Made by a program: the position numbers and the translations under genes
Source: Nocardia asteroides
Lineage (GTDB): Bacteria > Actinomycetota > Actinomycetes > Mycobacteriales > Mycobacteriaceae
Reading direction: 5' to 3'
Assembly: GCF_021183625.1 (NCBI RefSeq)
Contig: NZ_CP089214.1
Span: forward strand, 5,394,001 to 5,458,000
Length of the DNA: 64,000 bases
The notes under the pieces: generated by a model
Seen by the model: only the letters and a program-made list of their open reading frames with translations
The model's database searches: none
What the model was told of the DNA's origin: nothing
Shown here: positions 8,653 through 17,711 of the stretch, piece by piece
How positions within the stretch are numbered: the stretch's first letter is position 1
Layout of the letters: every line of letters starts with the position of its first letter

Positions 8653-9577
8653 CTCCGCGACCACCGCCGCGCCGCCGCGGGTCTTCCGCTCCGACGTGCG
8701 CGCGGCCCGCAGGCGGCTCGCGGGGCAGCTCCGCAAGACCCCGGTCTTCCACACCACCGTCGCCGGATTTCCGGTCTCGCTCAAGCTGGAGTACCTGCAG
8801 CACGGCGGCACCTTCCAGCTCCGCGGCAGCCTGAACGCCCTGCTCACCGCGGCCGCGCGGCCGACGCAGGTGGTGCTCGCCGCCGGCGGCAATGCCGGGA
8901 TCGCGGCCGCGCTCGCCGCCGCGGGGCTCGGCCGGACCTGCACCGTCGTCGTCCCGGAGACGGCGCCGCACAGCAAGGTCGCCGCGATGTGGTCGCACGG
9001 CGCCGAGGTGCGCTGGCACGGCACCACGCTCGCCGAAGCCTGCGCACACGCCGTCGAGCTCGCGGCCGGGAGAGGGGCGCTGTACCTGCCGGTGCACGAC
9101 ACGCCCGCGGTGGTCGCGGGTATCGGCGTACTCGGGCTGGAGCTGGAGGAACAGGTGCGCGGCAGGCCGCCGGTGCTGGCCGCGGTCGGCGACGGCGCGC
9201 TGATCGGCGGGCTGGCCGCCGCGCTCGGCAGGCGGCAGCAGGTGATCGGGGTGGAGCCGGAGCGCAGGGCGCTGCTGCGCGCCGCGCTGAGCGCGGAGCG
9301 GCCGGTCGGGGTGCCCGCCGCCGACTCCGCGGGGCCGGACCGGATCGGGGCGATCGCGCTCGACCTCGCCCGCCGCACCGAGGTCCCCGCGCTCACCGTG
9401 ACCGACGACGCCGTCGACGCGGCCCGCGACCTGCTCTGGCGCGAGTTCCGGATCGCGGTGGAGCCGTCCGCCGCGGCGGCGCTCGCCGCCCTGCTCAGCG
9501 GTGCTTTCGTCCCCGAGCCGGGGCGCCGGACCATCGTGGTGCTGTGCAGCGCGAACGGCGACCCGGCCGCGCGCTGA
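8645..9577 (+). CDS. Threonine-dehydratase-fold protein lacking the PLP lysine
   Basis: A 310-residue protein with the fold-type II PLP layout of threonine/serine dehydratases: the substrate loop is AAGGNAG, the phosphate-binding loop is VGDGALIGG, and a C-terminal SAAAALAALL follows. The Schiff-base motif, normally SFKxRGA, reads TFQLRG: codon 8816-8818 is CAG, so Gln58 replaces the lysine. Normal dehydratase chemistry should be impossible. It is either a pseudo-enzyme or has a changed function. GTG 8645 overlaps the previous gene; GTG 8633 is also possible. No frameshift or stop suggests decay. Confidence 0.8.
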   Translation: MTDSATTAAPPRVFRSDVRAARRRLAGQLRKTPVFHTTVAGFPVSLKLEYLQHGGTFQLRGSLNALLTAAARPTQVVLAAGGNAGIAAALAAAGLGRTCTVVVPETAPHSKVAAMWSHGAEVRWHGTTLAEACAHAVELAAGRGALYLPVHDTPAVVAGIGVLGLELEEQVRGRPPVLAAVGDGALIGGLAAALGRRQQVIGVEPERRALLRAALSAERPVGVPAADSAGPDRIGAIALDLARRTEVPALTVTDDAVDAARDLLWREFRIAVEPSAAAALAALLSGAFVPEPGRRTIVVLCSANGDPAAR

Positions 9578-9584
9578 GCCCGGG

Positions 9585-9611
9585 TTGTCCACAGGGGCGG
9601 AGTTATCCACA
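9585..9611. promoter_or_regulatory. Pair of DnaA boxes before the SSB-like gene
   Basis: TTGTCCACA (9585-9593) and TTATCCACA (9603-9611) lie in the same orientation, 18 bases start to start. Both match the DnaA-box consensus. They sit about 90 bp upstream of the SSB-like gene and may let DnaA control it. Confidence 0.6.
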
Positions 9612-9700
9612 GCCCCCCTCGTGGACGGGGTCGTCCCCCGCCCCGCTGCGGCACCCTGGGAGCCGGACACGAAGAGCGTGGATGTGAAGGGGGCGCGACG

Positions 9701-10240
9701 ATGTACGAGGCGATGGCGACGGTGGCGGGCACGGTGGTCACCCACCCGGCCAAGCGGGAGCTCGCGAACGGGGAGCCGGTGATCACCTTCCGGGTGGCGA
9801 GCAATTCCCGGCGGTTCGATCAGGCGTCGGGGGAATGGGTGGACAACGGCACGTTGTTCCTTACGGTGAGCTGTTGGCGGCGCTTGGTCTCCGGCGTGCA
9901 CGCCTCGATCCGCCGCGGTGACCCGGTGCTGGTGCACGGCCAGCTGCGGACGCACGAGTACCGCGCCAAGGACGGCGTCGAGCGGCGCGACCTGGAGATG
10001 CGGGCCGTCGCCATCGGCCCCGATCTGGCGAGGTGCACGGCGGCGATCACCCGGCGCGCCGAACGGCAGAAGCCGGAGGCAGGGGAGTCGGAGGTGGCCA
10101 CCGCGCCGATGCCGGAGGCCAGGGTGGCGCCGCGGGAGCTGCCGGAAGCCGCCGACGGGCCGTTCCCGGATCGCGCGGTCGAGTCGGGTACGGTGAGCCG
10201 CCCGGGTCCCACCCGCATCGCCGAGCCGGTCGACGCTTGA
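9701..10240 (+). CDS. Single-stranded DNA-binding (SSB-like) protein
   Basis: A 179-residue protein with an N-terminal OB-fold SSB domain (about residues 5-110; VAGTVV, ITFRVASN, FLTVSCWRR, VLVHGQLRTHEY) and a divergent C-terminus without the acidic tip DDIPF of the replicative SSB. It resembles M. tuberculosis Rv2478c, the second SSB (SsbB type), linked to recombination or stress rather than replication. A GGGGGCG ribosome site precedes the ATG. As in M. tuberculosis it precedes the EttA-type gene. Confidence 0.9.
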   Translation: MYEAMATVAGTVVTHPAKRELANGEPVITFRVASNSRRFDQASGEWVDNGTLFLTVSCWRRLVSGVHASIRRGDPVLVHGQLRTHEYRAKDGVERRDLEMRAVAIGPDLARCTAAITRRAERQKPEAGESEVATAPMPEARVAPRELPEAADGPFPDRAVESGTVSRPGPTRIAEPVDA

Positions 10241-10302
10241 GCGCACGGTCGGCGGGCGCCCGCAGGGCCCGCTCCCGCACGGTATCCGTTTCCTTCCACC
10301 GA

Positions 10303-10308
10303 TAGGCT
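10303..10308 (+). promoter_or_regulatory. -10 box TAGGCT of leaderless ettA
   Basis: TAGGCT, seven bases, then ATG 10316. No Shine-Dalgarno sequence is visible. Confidence 0.5.
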
Positions 10309-10315
10309 TTGCTCC

Positions 10316-11992
10316 ATGGCTGAGTTCATCTACCAAATGAAGAAGGTTCGCAAGCGGCACGGCGACAAGGTCGTACTCGACGACGTCACGTTGAACTTCC
10401 TTCCCGGTGCCAAGATCGGTGTCGTCGGTCCGAACGGCGCGGGTAAGTCGAGCGTGCTGAAGATCATGGCCGGACTGGACCAGCCGAACAACGGCGAAGC
10501 GTTCCTCGCGCCCGGCGCGACGGTCGGCATCCTGCAGCAGGAGCCGCTGCTGAACGAGGAGAAGACCGTCCGCGGCAATGTCGAGGAGGGGCTCGGCGAG
10601 ATCAAGGTCAAGCTCGACCGCTTCAACGAGATCGCCGAGCTCATGGCGACCGACTACTCCGACGAGCTCATGGACGAGATGGGCAGGCTGCAGGAGGATC
10701 TGGACCACGCCGACGCGTGGGACGTCGACTCCCAGCTGGAGCAGGCCATGGACGCGCTGCGCTGCCCGCCGCCGGACGAGCCGGTCACCAACCTCTCCGG
10801 TGGCGAGCGCCGCCGCGTCGCGCTCTGCAAGCTGCTGCTGAGCAAGCCCGACCTGCTGCTGCTGGACGAGCCGACCAACCACCTGGACGCCGAGTCGGTG
10901 CTCTGGCTGGAGCAGCACCTGGCGCAGTACGCCGGCGCCGTGCTCGCCGTCACCCACGACCGGTACTTCCTGGACAACGTGGCCGGCTGGATCCTGGAGC
11001 TGGACCGCGGCCGCGCCATCGGCTACGAGGGCAACTACTCCACCTACCTGGAGAAGAAGGCCGAGCGGCTGGCGGTGCAGGGCAAGAAGGACCAGAAGCT
11101 GCAGAAGCGGCTCAAGGAGGAGCTGGCCTGGGTGCGCTCCGGCGCCAAGGCCAGGCAGGCCAAGAACAAGGCCAGGCTCGACCGCTACGAGGAGATGGCC
11201 GCCGAGGCCGAGAAGACCAGGAAGCTCGACTTCGAGGAGATCCAGATCCCGGCCGGGCCGCGGCTCGGCAGCGTGGTGGTCGAGGTGGAGCACCTGGACA
11301 AGGGCTTCGGCGACCGCCAGCTGATCAAGGATCTGTCGTTCACGCTGCCGCGCAACGGCATCGTCGGCGTCATCGGCCCGAACGGCGTCGGCAAGACCAC
11401 GCTGTTCAAGACCATCGTGGGGCTGGAGCAGGCGGACAGCGGCATCGTCCGGGTCGGCGAGACGGTCAAGCTGAGCTACGTCGACCAGAGCCGCGGCGGG
11501 ATCGATCCGACCAAGACGGTGTGGCAGGTGGTCTCCGAGGGGCTCGACTACATCCAGGTCGGCCAGCAGGAGATGCCGTCCCGCGCCTACGTGTCGGCGT
11601 TCGGCTTCAAGGGCCCGGACCAGCAGAAGCCGGCCGGGGTGCTCTCCGGCGGTGAGCGCAACCGGCTGAACCTGGCGCTCACCCTCAAGGAGGGTGGCAA
11701 CCTGATCCTGCTCGACGAGCCGACCAACGACCTCGACGTGGAAACTCTGAGTTCGCTGGAGAACGCGCTCGAGCAGTTCCCCGGCTGCGCCGTGGTGATC
11801 TCGCACGATCGCTGGTTCCTCGATCGCACCTGCACGCACATCCTGGCGTGGGAGGGCGACTCGGCGAACGAGGCCGCGTGGTTCTGGTTCGAGGGCAACT
11901 TCGAGGCGTACGAGGCGAACAAGATCGAACGTCTCGGCCTGGAGGCGTCCCGCCCGCACCGGCTCACGCACCGCAAACTGACCCGCGACTAG
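10316..11992 (+). CDS. ettA: ABC-F translation factor EttA (energy-dependent translational throttle)
   Basis: A 558-residue soluble protein with two ABC domains and no membrane segments. Walker A motifs are GPNGAGKS (about residue 40) and GPNGVGKT (about 357), both signatures are LSGGE, and both Walker B motifs are LLDEPTN with His or Asp next. The basic ABC-F linker lies between the domains. EttA binds the ribosomal E site and gates the first peptide bonds according to ATP/ADP. Length and order match Rv2477c. Confidence 0.95.
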   Translation: MAEFIYQMKKVRKRHGDKVVLDDVTLNFLPGAKIGVVGPNGAGKSSVLKIMAGLDQPNNGEAFLAPGATVGILQQEPLLNEEKTVRGNVEEGLGEIKVKLDRFNEIAELMATDYSDELMDEMGRLQEDLDHADAWDVDSQLEQAMDALRCPPPDEPVTNLSGGERRRVALCKLLLSKPDLLLLDEPTNHLDAESVLWLEQHLAQYAGAVLAVTHDRYFLDNVAGWILELDRGRAIGYEGNYSTYLEKKAERLAVQGKKDQKLQKRLKEELAWVRSGAKARQAKNKARLDRYEEMAAEAEKTRKLDFEEIQIPAGPRLGSVVVEVEHLDKGFGDRQLIKDLSFTLPRNGIVGVIGPNGVGKTTLFKTIVGLEQADSGIVRVGETVKLSYVDQSRGGIDPTKTVWQVVSEGLDYIQVGQQEMPSRAYVSAFGFKGPDQQKPAGVLSGGERNRLNLALTLKEGGNLILLDEPTNDLDVETLSSLENALEQFPGCAVVISHDRWFLDRTCTHILAWEGDSANEAAWFWFEGNFEAYEANKIERLGLEASRPHRLTHRKLTRD

Positions 11993-12150
11993 TTTTTTCC
12001 GGCCGGAATTTCCGGGTGGGTTCGATCGCGACCGGTCGGACCCATCCAGCCGGTCCGTTCTCCCACTCACCACGGCCCGCAACTTATTGCCCCACCAGTA
12101 GCTTCCGTACTGTCGCGCCGTATTCGCGCGGAGTCGATAGTGTGGGTTAC
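11993..12150. other. Intergenic region between ettA and gdh
   Basis: About 158 bases with no gene. It holds TTTTTT immediately after the ettA stop without a preceding strong stem, and the promoter of the short frame described next near its right end. Confidence 0.4.
12138..12143 (+). promoter_or_regulatory. -10 box TAGTGT ahead of a leaderless upstream frame
   Basis: TAGTGT, seven bases, then GTG 12151, the same spacing as other leaderless genes here. The -35 is weak. Confidence 0.4.
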
Positions 12151-12354
12151 GTGCAATTCCAGGTTCGGTCTGAACCTTCCTCGCTCCGCCGTGCACTCGC
12201 CCTCGATCGCCGAGTGGTGAAATCCGCCGTCGCAGTGCGCGTTCCCGGACCCGCTGGAGTGTCCGGCGTGCACCGTCGAGGTGGTTCTCCCCGCATCATG
12301 GCCGATGCACGGCTGATCACCGAATCCGTACCGAGGGAGATGTCAGGAGCATGA
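12151..12354 (+). CDS. Possible leaderless upstream ORF coupled to gdh
   Basis: A 67-codon frame from GTG 12151 (VQFQVRSEPSS...) to TGA 12352-12354, overlapping the gdh ATG as ATGA. The start lies seven bases from a -10 box. The product is basic, with no recognised domain. It may be a short coupled leader protein or simply the translated leader that delivers ribosomes to gdh. Composition alone does not prove coding. Confidence 0.35.
   Translation: MQFQVRSEPSSLRRALALDRRVVKSAVAVRVPGPAGVSGVHRRGGSPRIMADARLITESVPREMSGA
12161..12177. promoter_or_regulatory. Dyad AGGTTC-N5-GAACCT upstream of gdh
   Basis: A perfect 6-bp inverted repeat with a 5-base centre, 18 bases downstream of the predicted -10. 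It could be an operator or a small hairpin in the leader. Confidence 0.35.
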
Positions 12355-15300
12355 CGGTGTCGTCCGAAGTGTCCACAGAGCAGTGGTCCGAGAGTTTGCC
12401 GGAGCAGGTGCGCGTGTCGCTCACCGAGCTCGGGGAGGCGTACTTCCGGCATGTCGACGCCGGCGACGTCGACTACGCCATCCACGGCGGCACCGACATC
12501 TTCCGCCTGCACATCGAACTCGCCCGCGTGCGGCGGCCCCGCGAGGCCGTGGTGCGGGTCTTCCACCCGGACGCGTCGGACTTCGGCCCCGCGCTGCAGA
12601 TCGTCACCGACGACATGCCGCTGCTGGTCGAGTCGGTCTCCGCGACGCTCGGCAAGCTCGGCGTCCGGATGGTCGAGCTGGTGCACCCCATCTTCGAGGT
12701 GCGCCGGGAAAACGGCGTCCTCACCGCGGTGACCCCGCACGGGGCGGGGAACCGGGGCGACGACTGGATCTCCGAGTCCTGGATGTTCGTGCAGCTGCCG
12801 CCGACGGTGAGCTCCGCGCTGCTGGAGAAGGTGCGCTCCTCGATCACCGAGGTCATCGAGGATGTGCGCCAGGTGGCCGCCGACACCGGCGACATCCTCC
12901 GGCAGCAGCAGGCGGTCGCCGGGGCGCTGCGCGCCGCGGCCGAGCGCGGCGACGCGCCGTTCCCCGCCGATGACCTGCTGGACACCGCGAAGCTGCTGGA
13001 CTGGCTGGCCGAGGGCAACTTCACGGTGCTCGGTTACGGCCGCTACCGCTACCACGACGGCGACGAGGTGCCGGAGCCGATGCGGGAGAGCTGCCTCGGC
13101 GTGCTCGCCCCCGATGTCGGCACCGACTTCGCGGTCCCCTTCGCCGGCGCCGACCGGCCGCTGCTGGTGCTGACCCAGGGGCTGGTCCGGGCCACCGTGC
13201 ACCGGGCGGCGTACCCGTACTTCGTCGGGGTCGCCGACTTCGACGAATCCGGCGCGGTGATCGGCGAGCACGTCTTCCTCGGCGTCTTCACGGTCACGGC
13301 CGTGCACGAGAACGTGCTCGACATCCCGGTCATCGCCCGCCGGGTGGAGACGGCCATCGAGCGCAGCGGCCACGAGCTGTCCTCGTACTCCGGCCAGGCG
13401 ATGCTGGAGACCATCCAGTCGCTGCCGCGCACCGAGCTCTTCTCCTCCGACGCGGACAGCCTCGGGCACACCGCCTCCGCCGTGCTCACCGTGCGCCAGC
13501 GCAGGCAGGTGCGGCTGTTCCTGCGCGCGGACCGGCAGGGCCGCTTCGTCGCCTGCCTGGTGTACATGCCGCGGGATCGCTACACCACCGAGGTGCGGCT
13601 GCGGATGCAGGGCATCCTCGGGCAGCAGCTCGGCAGCGACGACATCGAGTACTCGGTCCGGGTCAGCGAAAACGAAATCGCCAGCGTGTATTTCACGATC
13701 CGGATGCCGCGGGGGACCGACCTGCCCGACACCGGCGACGAGAACCGCAGGCGGATCCAGCGGCTGCTGGTGGAGACCAGCAAGTCCTGGCAGGACCGGC
13801 TGGACGAGGAGCTCGCCACCACCGCCGTCGTCACCACCGAGGTGCTCGACCGCTACATCGGCGCCTTCCCGGAGAGCTACAAGCAGGACTTCGACTCGGC
13901 CCGCGCGCTGGCCGACATCGTGCGGCTGGAGCGGCTCGGCGCCGACTCCATCGACCAGTTCCTCTACCGCACCCCGGATTCCGCCCCCGGCTCGTGGCGG
14001 TTCAGCCTCTACATCGGCGGCTCCGGGGTCTCGCTCAGCCAGGTGATGCCGGTGCTGCAGAGCCTCGGCGTCGAGGTGGTCGACGAGCGGCCGTACCGGA
14101 TCACGCCGCGCGCGGGCACCGCCGGGCGCGGTGAGTGGTGGATCTACGACTTCGGCGTGCAGGCCCGCCCCGAGCTGCTGCGCGACGCGCTGGACAAAGA
14201 CCTGGACGCCGAGCTGCTGCGCTCGCCGAACGGCGCCACCGCGGTGCACGCCCCGCCGGAGGGGCTGCGCGACCGGTTCGTGCAGGCCTTCGAGGCGGCC
14301 TGGTTCGGCCGGGCCGAGGCCGACGGGCTGAACGAGCTGGTGCTGCGCGCCCGGCTCGCCTGGCGCGACGTCTCGGTGCTGCGCGGCTACGCGAAGTACC
14401 TGCAGCAGGCGGGGTTCCCCTACAGCCAGGTCAATATCGCCCGGGTGCTGCTGGTCTACCCGGAGGCCGCCCGGCTGTTGCTCGACCTCTTCGCCGCCCG
14501 GTTCGACCCCGATGCCGAATCCGCGGAGCGGGCCGCCGAGTTGGAGGGGCGGCTGCGCACCAGGATCGACGAGGTGGTCAGCCTGGACGCGGACCGCATC
14601 CTGCGTGCCCTGCTCGGGCTGATCCGCGCGACCCTGCGCACCAACTACTACGTCACCGGCGCCGACGGCGAGCCGCGCGACTTCCTCTCGATCAAGGTCG
14701 AGCCCGCCGAGATCGCCGAGCTGCCCAAGCCGCGGCCGAAGTACGAGATCTTCGTCTACTCGCCGCGGGTCGAGGGCGTGCACCTGCGCTTCGGTTCGGT
14801 GGCGCGCGGCGGGTTGCGCTGGTCGGACCGGCTGGAGGACTTCCGCACCGAGATCCTCGGGCTGGTGAAGGCGCAGGCGGTGAAGAACGCGGTGATCGTC
14901 CCGGTCGGCGCCAAGGGCGGCTTCGTGGTCAAGCGCCCGCCCGTGCCCACCGGTGACGCGGCCGCCGACCGCCAGGCGCTCGCCACCGAGGGTGTCACCT
15001 GCTACCGCACCTTCATCGCCGGGCTGCTCGACCTCACCGACAACGTCGACCTCGGCACCGGCGCGGTGCGCCCGCCCGCCCGCGTGGTGCGCCGCGACGG
15101 CGACGACACCTACCTGGTGGTCGCGGCGGACAAGGGCACCGCGCGCTTCTCCGACGAGGCCAACGACGTGGCCGGGCGGTACGGCTTCTGGCTCGGCGAC
15201 GCCTTCGCCTCCGGCGGCTCGGCCGGGTACGACCACAAGGCCATGGGGATCACCGCGCGCGGTGCATGGGAGAGCGTCAAGCGGCACTTCAGCGAGCTCG

Positions 15301-17231
15301 GCATCGACACCCAGACCCAGGACTTCACCGTGGTCGGCGTCGGCGACATGTCCGGCGACGTCTTCGGCAACGGCATGCTGCTCTCCGAGCACATCCGGCT
15401 GGTGGCCGCCTTCGACCACCGGCACATCTTCCTCGACCCGGACCCGGTCGCGGCCACCTCGTACGCCGAGCGGCAGCGCATGTTCGCGCTGCCCCGTTCG
15501 TCCTGGGCGGACTACGACACCTCTCTGATCAGCGCGGGCGGCGGCGTCTGGGAGCGCACCGTGAAGGCGGTGCCGATCAGCGCGCAGGCCAGGCAGGCGC
15601 TCGGGCTGGCGGACGGCGTCACCTCGCTCTCCCCGCCGGAGCTGGTGCGGGCCATCCTGAAGGCGCCGGTGCAGCTGCTCTGGAACGGCGGCATCGGCAC
15701 CTACATCAAGGCGAGCAGCGAGACGAACGCCGACGTCGGGGACAAGTCGAACGACCCGGTCCGGGTGAACGGCAACGAGCTGCGCGTCCACGTGATCGGT
15801 GAGGGCGGCAACCTCGGCGTCACCGCGCTCGGCCGGATCGAGTTCTGCCTGGACGGCGGCAAGATGAACACCGACGCCCTGGACAACTCGGCCGGTGTCG
15901 ACTGCTCCGACCACGAGGTCAATATCAAGGTGCTGCTGGACGGCGTGGTCAGCGGCGGCGAGCTGGCCGCGGCCGACCGCAATCCGCTGCTCGCCTCGAT
16001 GACCGACGAGGTCGCGGAGATGGTGCTGCGCGACAACGTCACCCAGAACATGCTGATGGGCGTCTCGCGCACCGAGGCTCCGCACATGGTGAGCGTGCAT
16101 CGCAGGCTCCTCGACGACCTGGAGCGGCGGCGCGGGCTGGACCGGGAGCTGGAGGCGCTGCCCACCGACGACGAGCTGCAGCACCGCTACGAGCACCACA
16201 GCGGGCTCACCTCGCCCGAGCTCTCCAACCTGATGGCGCACGTGAAGCTGGCGCTCAAGGCGGACCTGCTCGATTCCGACCTGCCGGACATCCAGCACTT
16301 CTCGAACCGGCTGCCGCTGTACTTCCCGACCCCGCTGCGCGAGCGCTTCGCCCCGGCCATCAAGCGGCACCGGCTGCGCCGCGAGATCATCACCACGATG
16401 GTGGTCAACGAGGTGGTCGACTACGGCGGCATCACCTACGCCTACCGGCTGCGCGAGGAGATCGGCGCGGGCACCACCGACGCGGTGCGCGCCTTCGCCG
16501 CCGCGGCGCAGATCTTCGACCTGCCCGCCCTGTGGCAGCGGATCCGGGACTGCGATGCCCCCGCCGCGGTGCGCGACCACCTGGAACTCGAGACGAAGCG
16601 CACACTCGATCGCGCTTCGCGCTGGTTGCTGATCAATCGCCCGCAGCCCATCGCGGTGGGCGCGGAGATCAACAGGTACGCCGCCGGGGTGGCGGAGCTG
16701 CGCGAGGCGGCGCCGAACTGGCTGCGCGGGCCGCACGTCGCCAGCCTCACCGACCAGGCCTCCGACCTGATCGCCCGCGGCGCGCCGACCGGCCTCGCCA
16801 CCGAGGTGTTCGGCCTGCTCAACCTGTATCCGCTGCTCGACATCCTCGACGTCGCCGACATCGTGAACCGGGACGGTGACGAGGTCGGGGCGCTGTACTA
16901 CGCGCTGAACGAGCACCTCAAGATCGACTGGCTGCTCGCCGCGGTGAGCGGCCTCGAGCGCGGGGATCGCTGGCACGCGCTGGCCCGGCTCGCGCTGCGC
17001 GACGATATGTACGGTTCGCTCCGCTCGCTCACCATGGACGTGCTCAGTGACTCGGAGCCGGACGAGGAGCCCGGCGACAAGATTGCATACTGGGAGTCGA
17101 GGAATCAGTCCCGCCTCGGGCGCGCCCGGGCGGCACTGGCCGAACTGTTCGAGTCCGGCACCCACGATCTGGCCACCCTCTCGGTTGCGGCGCGGCAGGT
17201 CCGAAGCATGGTGAGCGGCGTGGGTGCGTAA
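12351..17231 (+). CDS. gdh: NAD-specific glutamate dehydrogenase, large (180-kDa) type
   Basis: A 1626-residue protein of the bacterial NAD-GDH family, almost the length of M. tuberculosis Rv2476c. A long N-terminal ACT-like regulatory region precedes the catalytic core near residues 800-1100, marked by FGSVARGGLRWSDR and VPVGAKGGFVVKR with the substrate-binding lysines; an NAD domain (VGVGDMSGDVFGNGML) and a helical C-terminal domain follow. It deaminates glutamate to 2-oxoglutarate and ammonia with NAD+ in the cytoplasm. The mycobacterial homologue is inhibited by the FHA protein GarA. It is coupled to a possible leader frame and followed 14 bases later by the thioesterase. Confidence 0.96.
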   Translation: MTVSSEVSTEQWSESLPEQVRVSLTELGEAYFRHVDAGDVDYAIHGGTDIFRLHIELARVRRPREAVVRVFHPDASDFGPALQIVTDDMPLLVESVSATLGKLGVRMVELVHPIFEVRRENGVLTAVTPHGAGNRGDDWISESWMFVQLPPTVSSALLEKVRSSITEVIEDVRQVAADTGDILRQQQAVAGALRAAAERGDAPFPADDLLDTAKLLDWLAEGNFTVLGYGRYRYHDGDEVPEPMRESCLGVLAPDVGTDFAVPFAGADRPLLVLTQGLVRATVHRAAYPYFVGVADFDESGAVIGEHVFLGVFTVTAVHENVLDIPVIARRVETAIERSGHELSSYSGQAMLETIQSLPRTELFSSDADSLGHTASAVLTVRQRRQVRLFLRADRQGRFVACLVYMPRDRYTTEVRLRMQGILGQQLGSDDIEYSVRVSENEIASVYFTIRMPRGTDLPDTGDENRRRIQRLLVETSKSWQDRLDEELATTAVVTTEVLDRYIGAFPESYKQDFDSARALADIVRLERLGADSIDQFLYRTPDSAPGSWRFSLYIGGSGVSLSQVMPVLQSLGVEVVDERPYRITPRAGTAGRGEWWIYDFGVQARPELLRDALDKDLDAELLRSPNGATAVHAPPEGLRDRFVQAFEAAWFGRAEADGLNELVLRARLAWRDVSVLRGYAKYLQQAGFPYSQVNIARVLLVYPEAARLLLDLFAARFDPDAESAERAAELEGRLRTRIDEVVSLDADRILRALLGLIRATLRTNYYVTGADGEPRDFLSIKVEPAEIAELPKPRPKYEIFVYSPRVEGVHLRFGSVARGGLRWSDRLEDFRTEILGLVKAQAVKNAVIVPVGAKGGFVVKRPPVPTGDAAADRQALATEGVTCYRTFIAGLLDLTDNVDLGTGAVRPPARVVRRDGDDTYLVVAADKGTARFSDEANDVAGRYGFWLGDAFASGGSAGYDHKAMGITARGAWESVKRHFSELGIDTQTQDFTVVGVGDMSGDVFGNGMLLSEHIRLVAAFDHRHIFLDPDPVAATSYAERQRMFALPRSSWADYDTSLISAGGGVWERTVKAVPISAQARQALGLADGVTSLSPPELVRAILKAPVQLLWNGGIGTYIKASSETNADVGDKSNDPVRVNGNELRVHVIGEGGNLGVTALGRIEFCLDGGKMNTDALDNSAGVDCSDHEVNIKVLLDGVVSGGELAAADRNPLLASMTDEVAEMVLRDNVTQNMLMGVSRTEAPHMVSVHRRLLDDLERRRGLDRELEALPTDDELQHRYEHHSGLTSPELSNLMAHVKLALKADLLDSDLPDIQHFSNRLPLYFPTPLRERFAPAIKRHRLRREIITTMVVNEVVDYGGITYAYRLREEIGAGTTDAVRAFAAAAQIFDLPALWQRIRDCDAPAAVRDHLELETKRTLDRASRWLLINRPQPIAVGAEINRYAAGVAELREAAPNWLRGPHVASLTDQASDLIARGAPTGLATEVFGLLNLYPLLDILDVADIVNRDGDEVGALYYALNEHLKIDWLLAAVSGLERGDRWHALARLALRDDMYGSLRSLTMDVLSDSEPDEEPGDKIAYWESRNQSRLGRARAALAELFESGTHDLATLSVAARQVRSMVSGVGA

Positions 17232-17245
17232 CCGGAGGTAGCAAT

Positions 17246-17707
17246 GTGACCATCGTCGACGTACGTGACAGTGTCCGGGGAGCGGGGGCGCTCCCGCTCC
17301 GCTTCCACGCGAAGGTGGATATCCGCTGGTCCGATATGGACGTCTTCCAGCACGTGAACCACGCCAGGATGGTCACGCTGCTGGAGGAGGCGCGGATCCC
17401 GTGGCTCTTCGAGGACGGCAGGCCGACGGCGGCCATGCGCGAGGGCTGCGTCCTCGCCGACCTGCACGTTCGCTACCGCGGGCAGCTGCGGCACGAGGAC
17501 ACGCCGCTCGATATCGCGATGCGCATCACCCAGCTGCGGGCGGTCGATTTCACCATCGGGTACGAGGTCAGGGCGGCGGGCGCCGCGCCGGACTCCACCC
17601 CGGCGGTGACGGCGACGACCCAGATCGCCGCCTTCGACATCAGGACGCAGCGGCTGCGCCGGCTCACCGAGGCAGAGCGCGGCTACCTCGAGGAGTGGAT
17701 GGAGTGA
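17246..17707 (+). CDS. Acyl-CoA thioesterase, hotdog fold (4HBT)
   Basis: A 153-residue single-hotdog protein with VDIRWSDMDVFQHVNHARM, in which Asp and His of the xDxxxHVNN-type motif are present, as in 4-hydroxybenzoyl-CoA thioesterases. It should hydrolyse acyl-CoA thioesters; the natural substrate is unknown. Start GTG 17246 follows GGAGGT by a good spacing. It corresponds to Rv2475c and lies in the gdh operon. Confidence 0.88.
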   Translation: MTIVDVRDSVRGAGALPLRFHAKVDIRWSDMDVFQHVNHARMVTLLEEARIPWLFEDGRPTAAMREGCVLADLHVRYRGQLRHEDTPLDIAMRITQLRAVDFTIGYEVRAAGAAPDSTPAVTATTQIAAFDIRTQRLRRLTEAERGYLEEWME

Positions 17708-17711
17708 GCCA

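Noticed and set aside
8510..12196. A 1228-codon minus-strand frame across the dehydratase-like, SSB-like and ettA genes
   Set aside because: It runs antisense through three recognised genes and has no domain of its own.
12147..17165. A 1672-codon open frame on the minus strand opposite gdh
   Set aside because: A high-GC shadow frame: its composition follows the third positions of gdh, which has clear family motifs on the plus strand.
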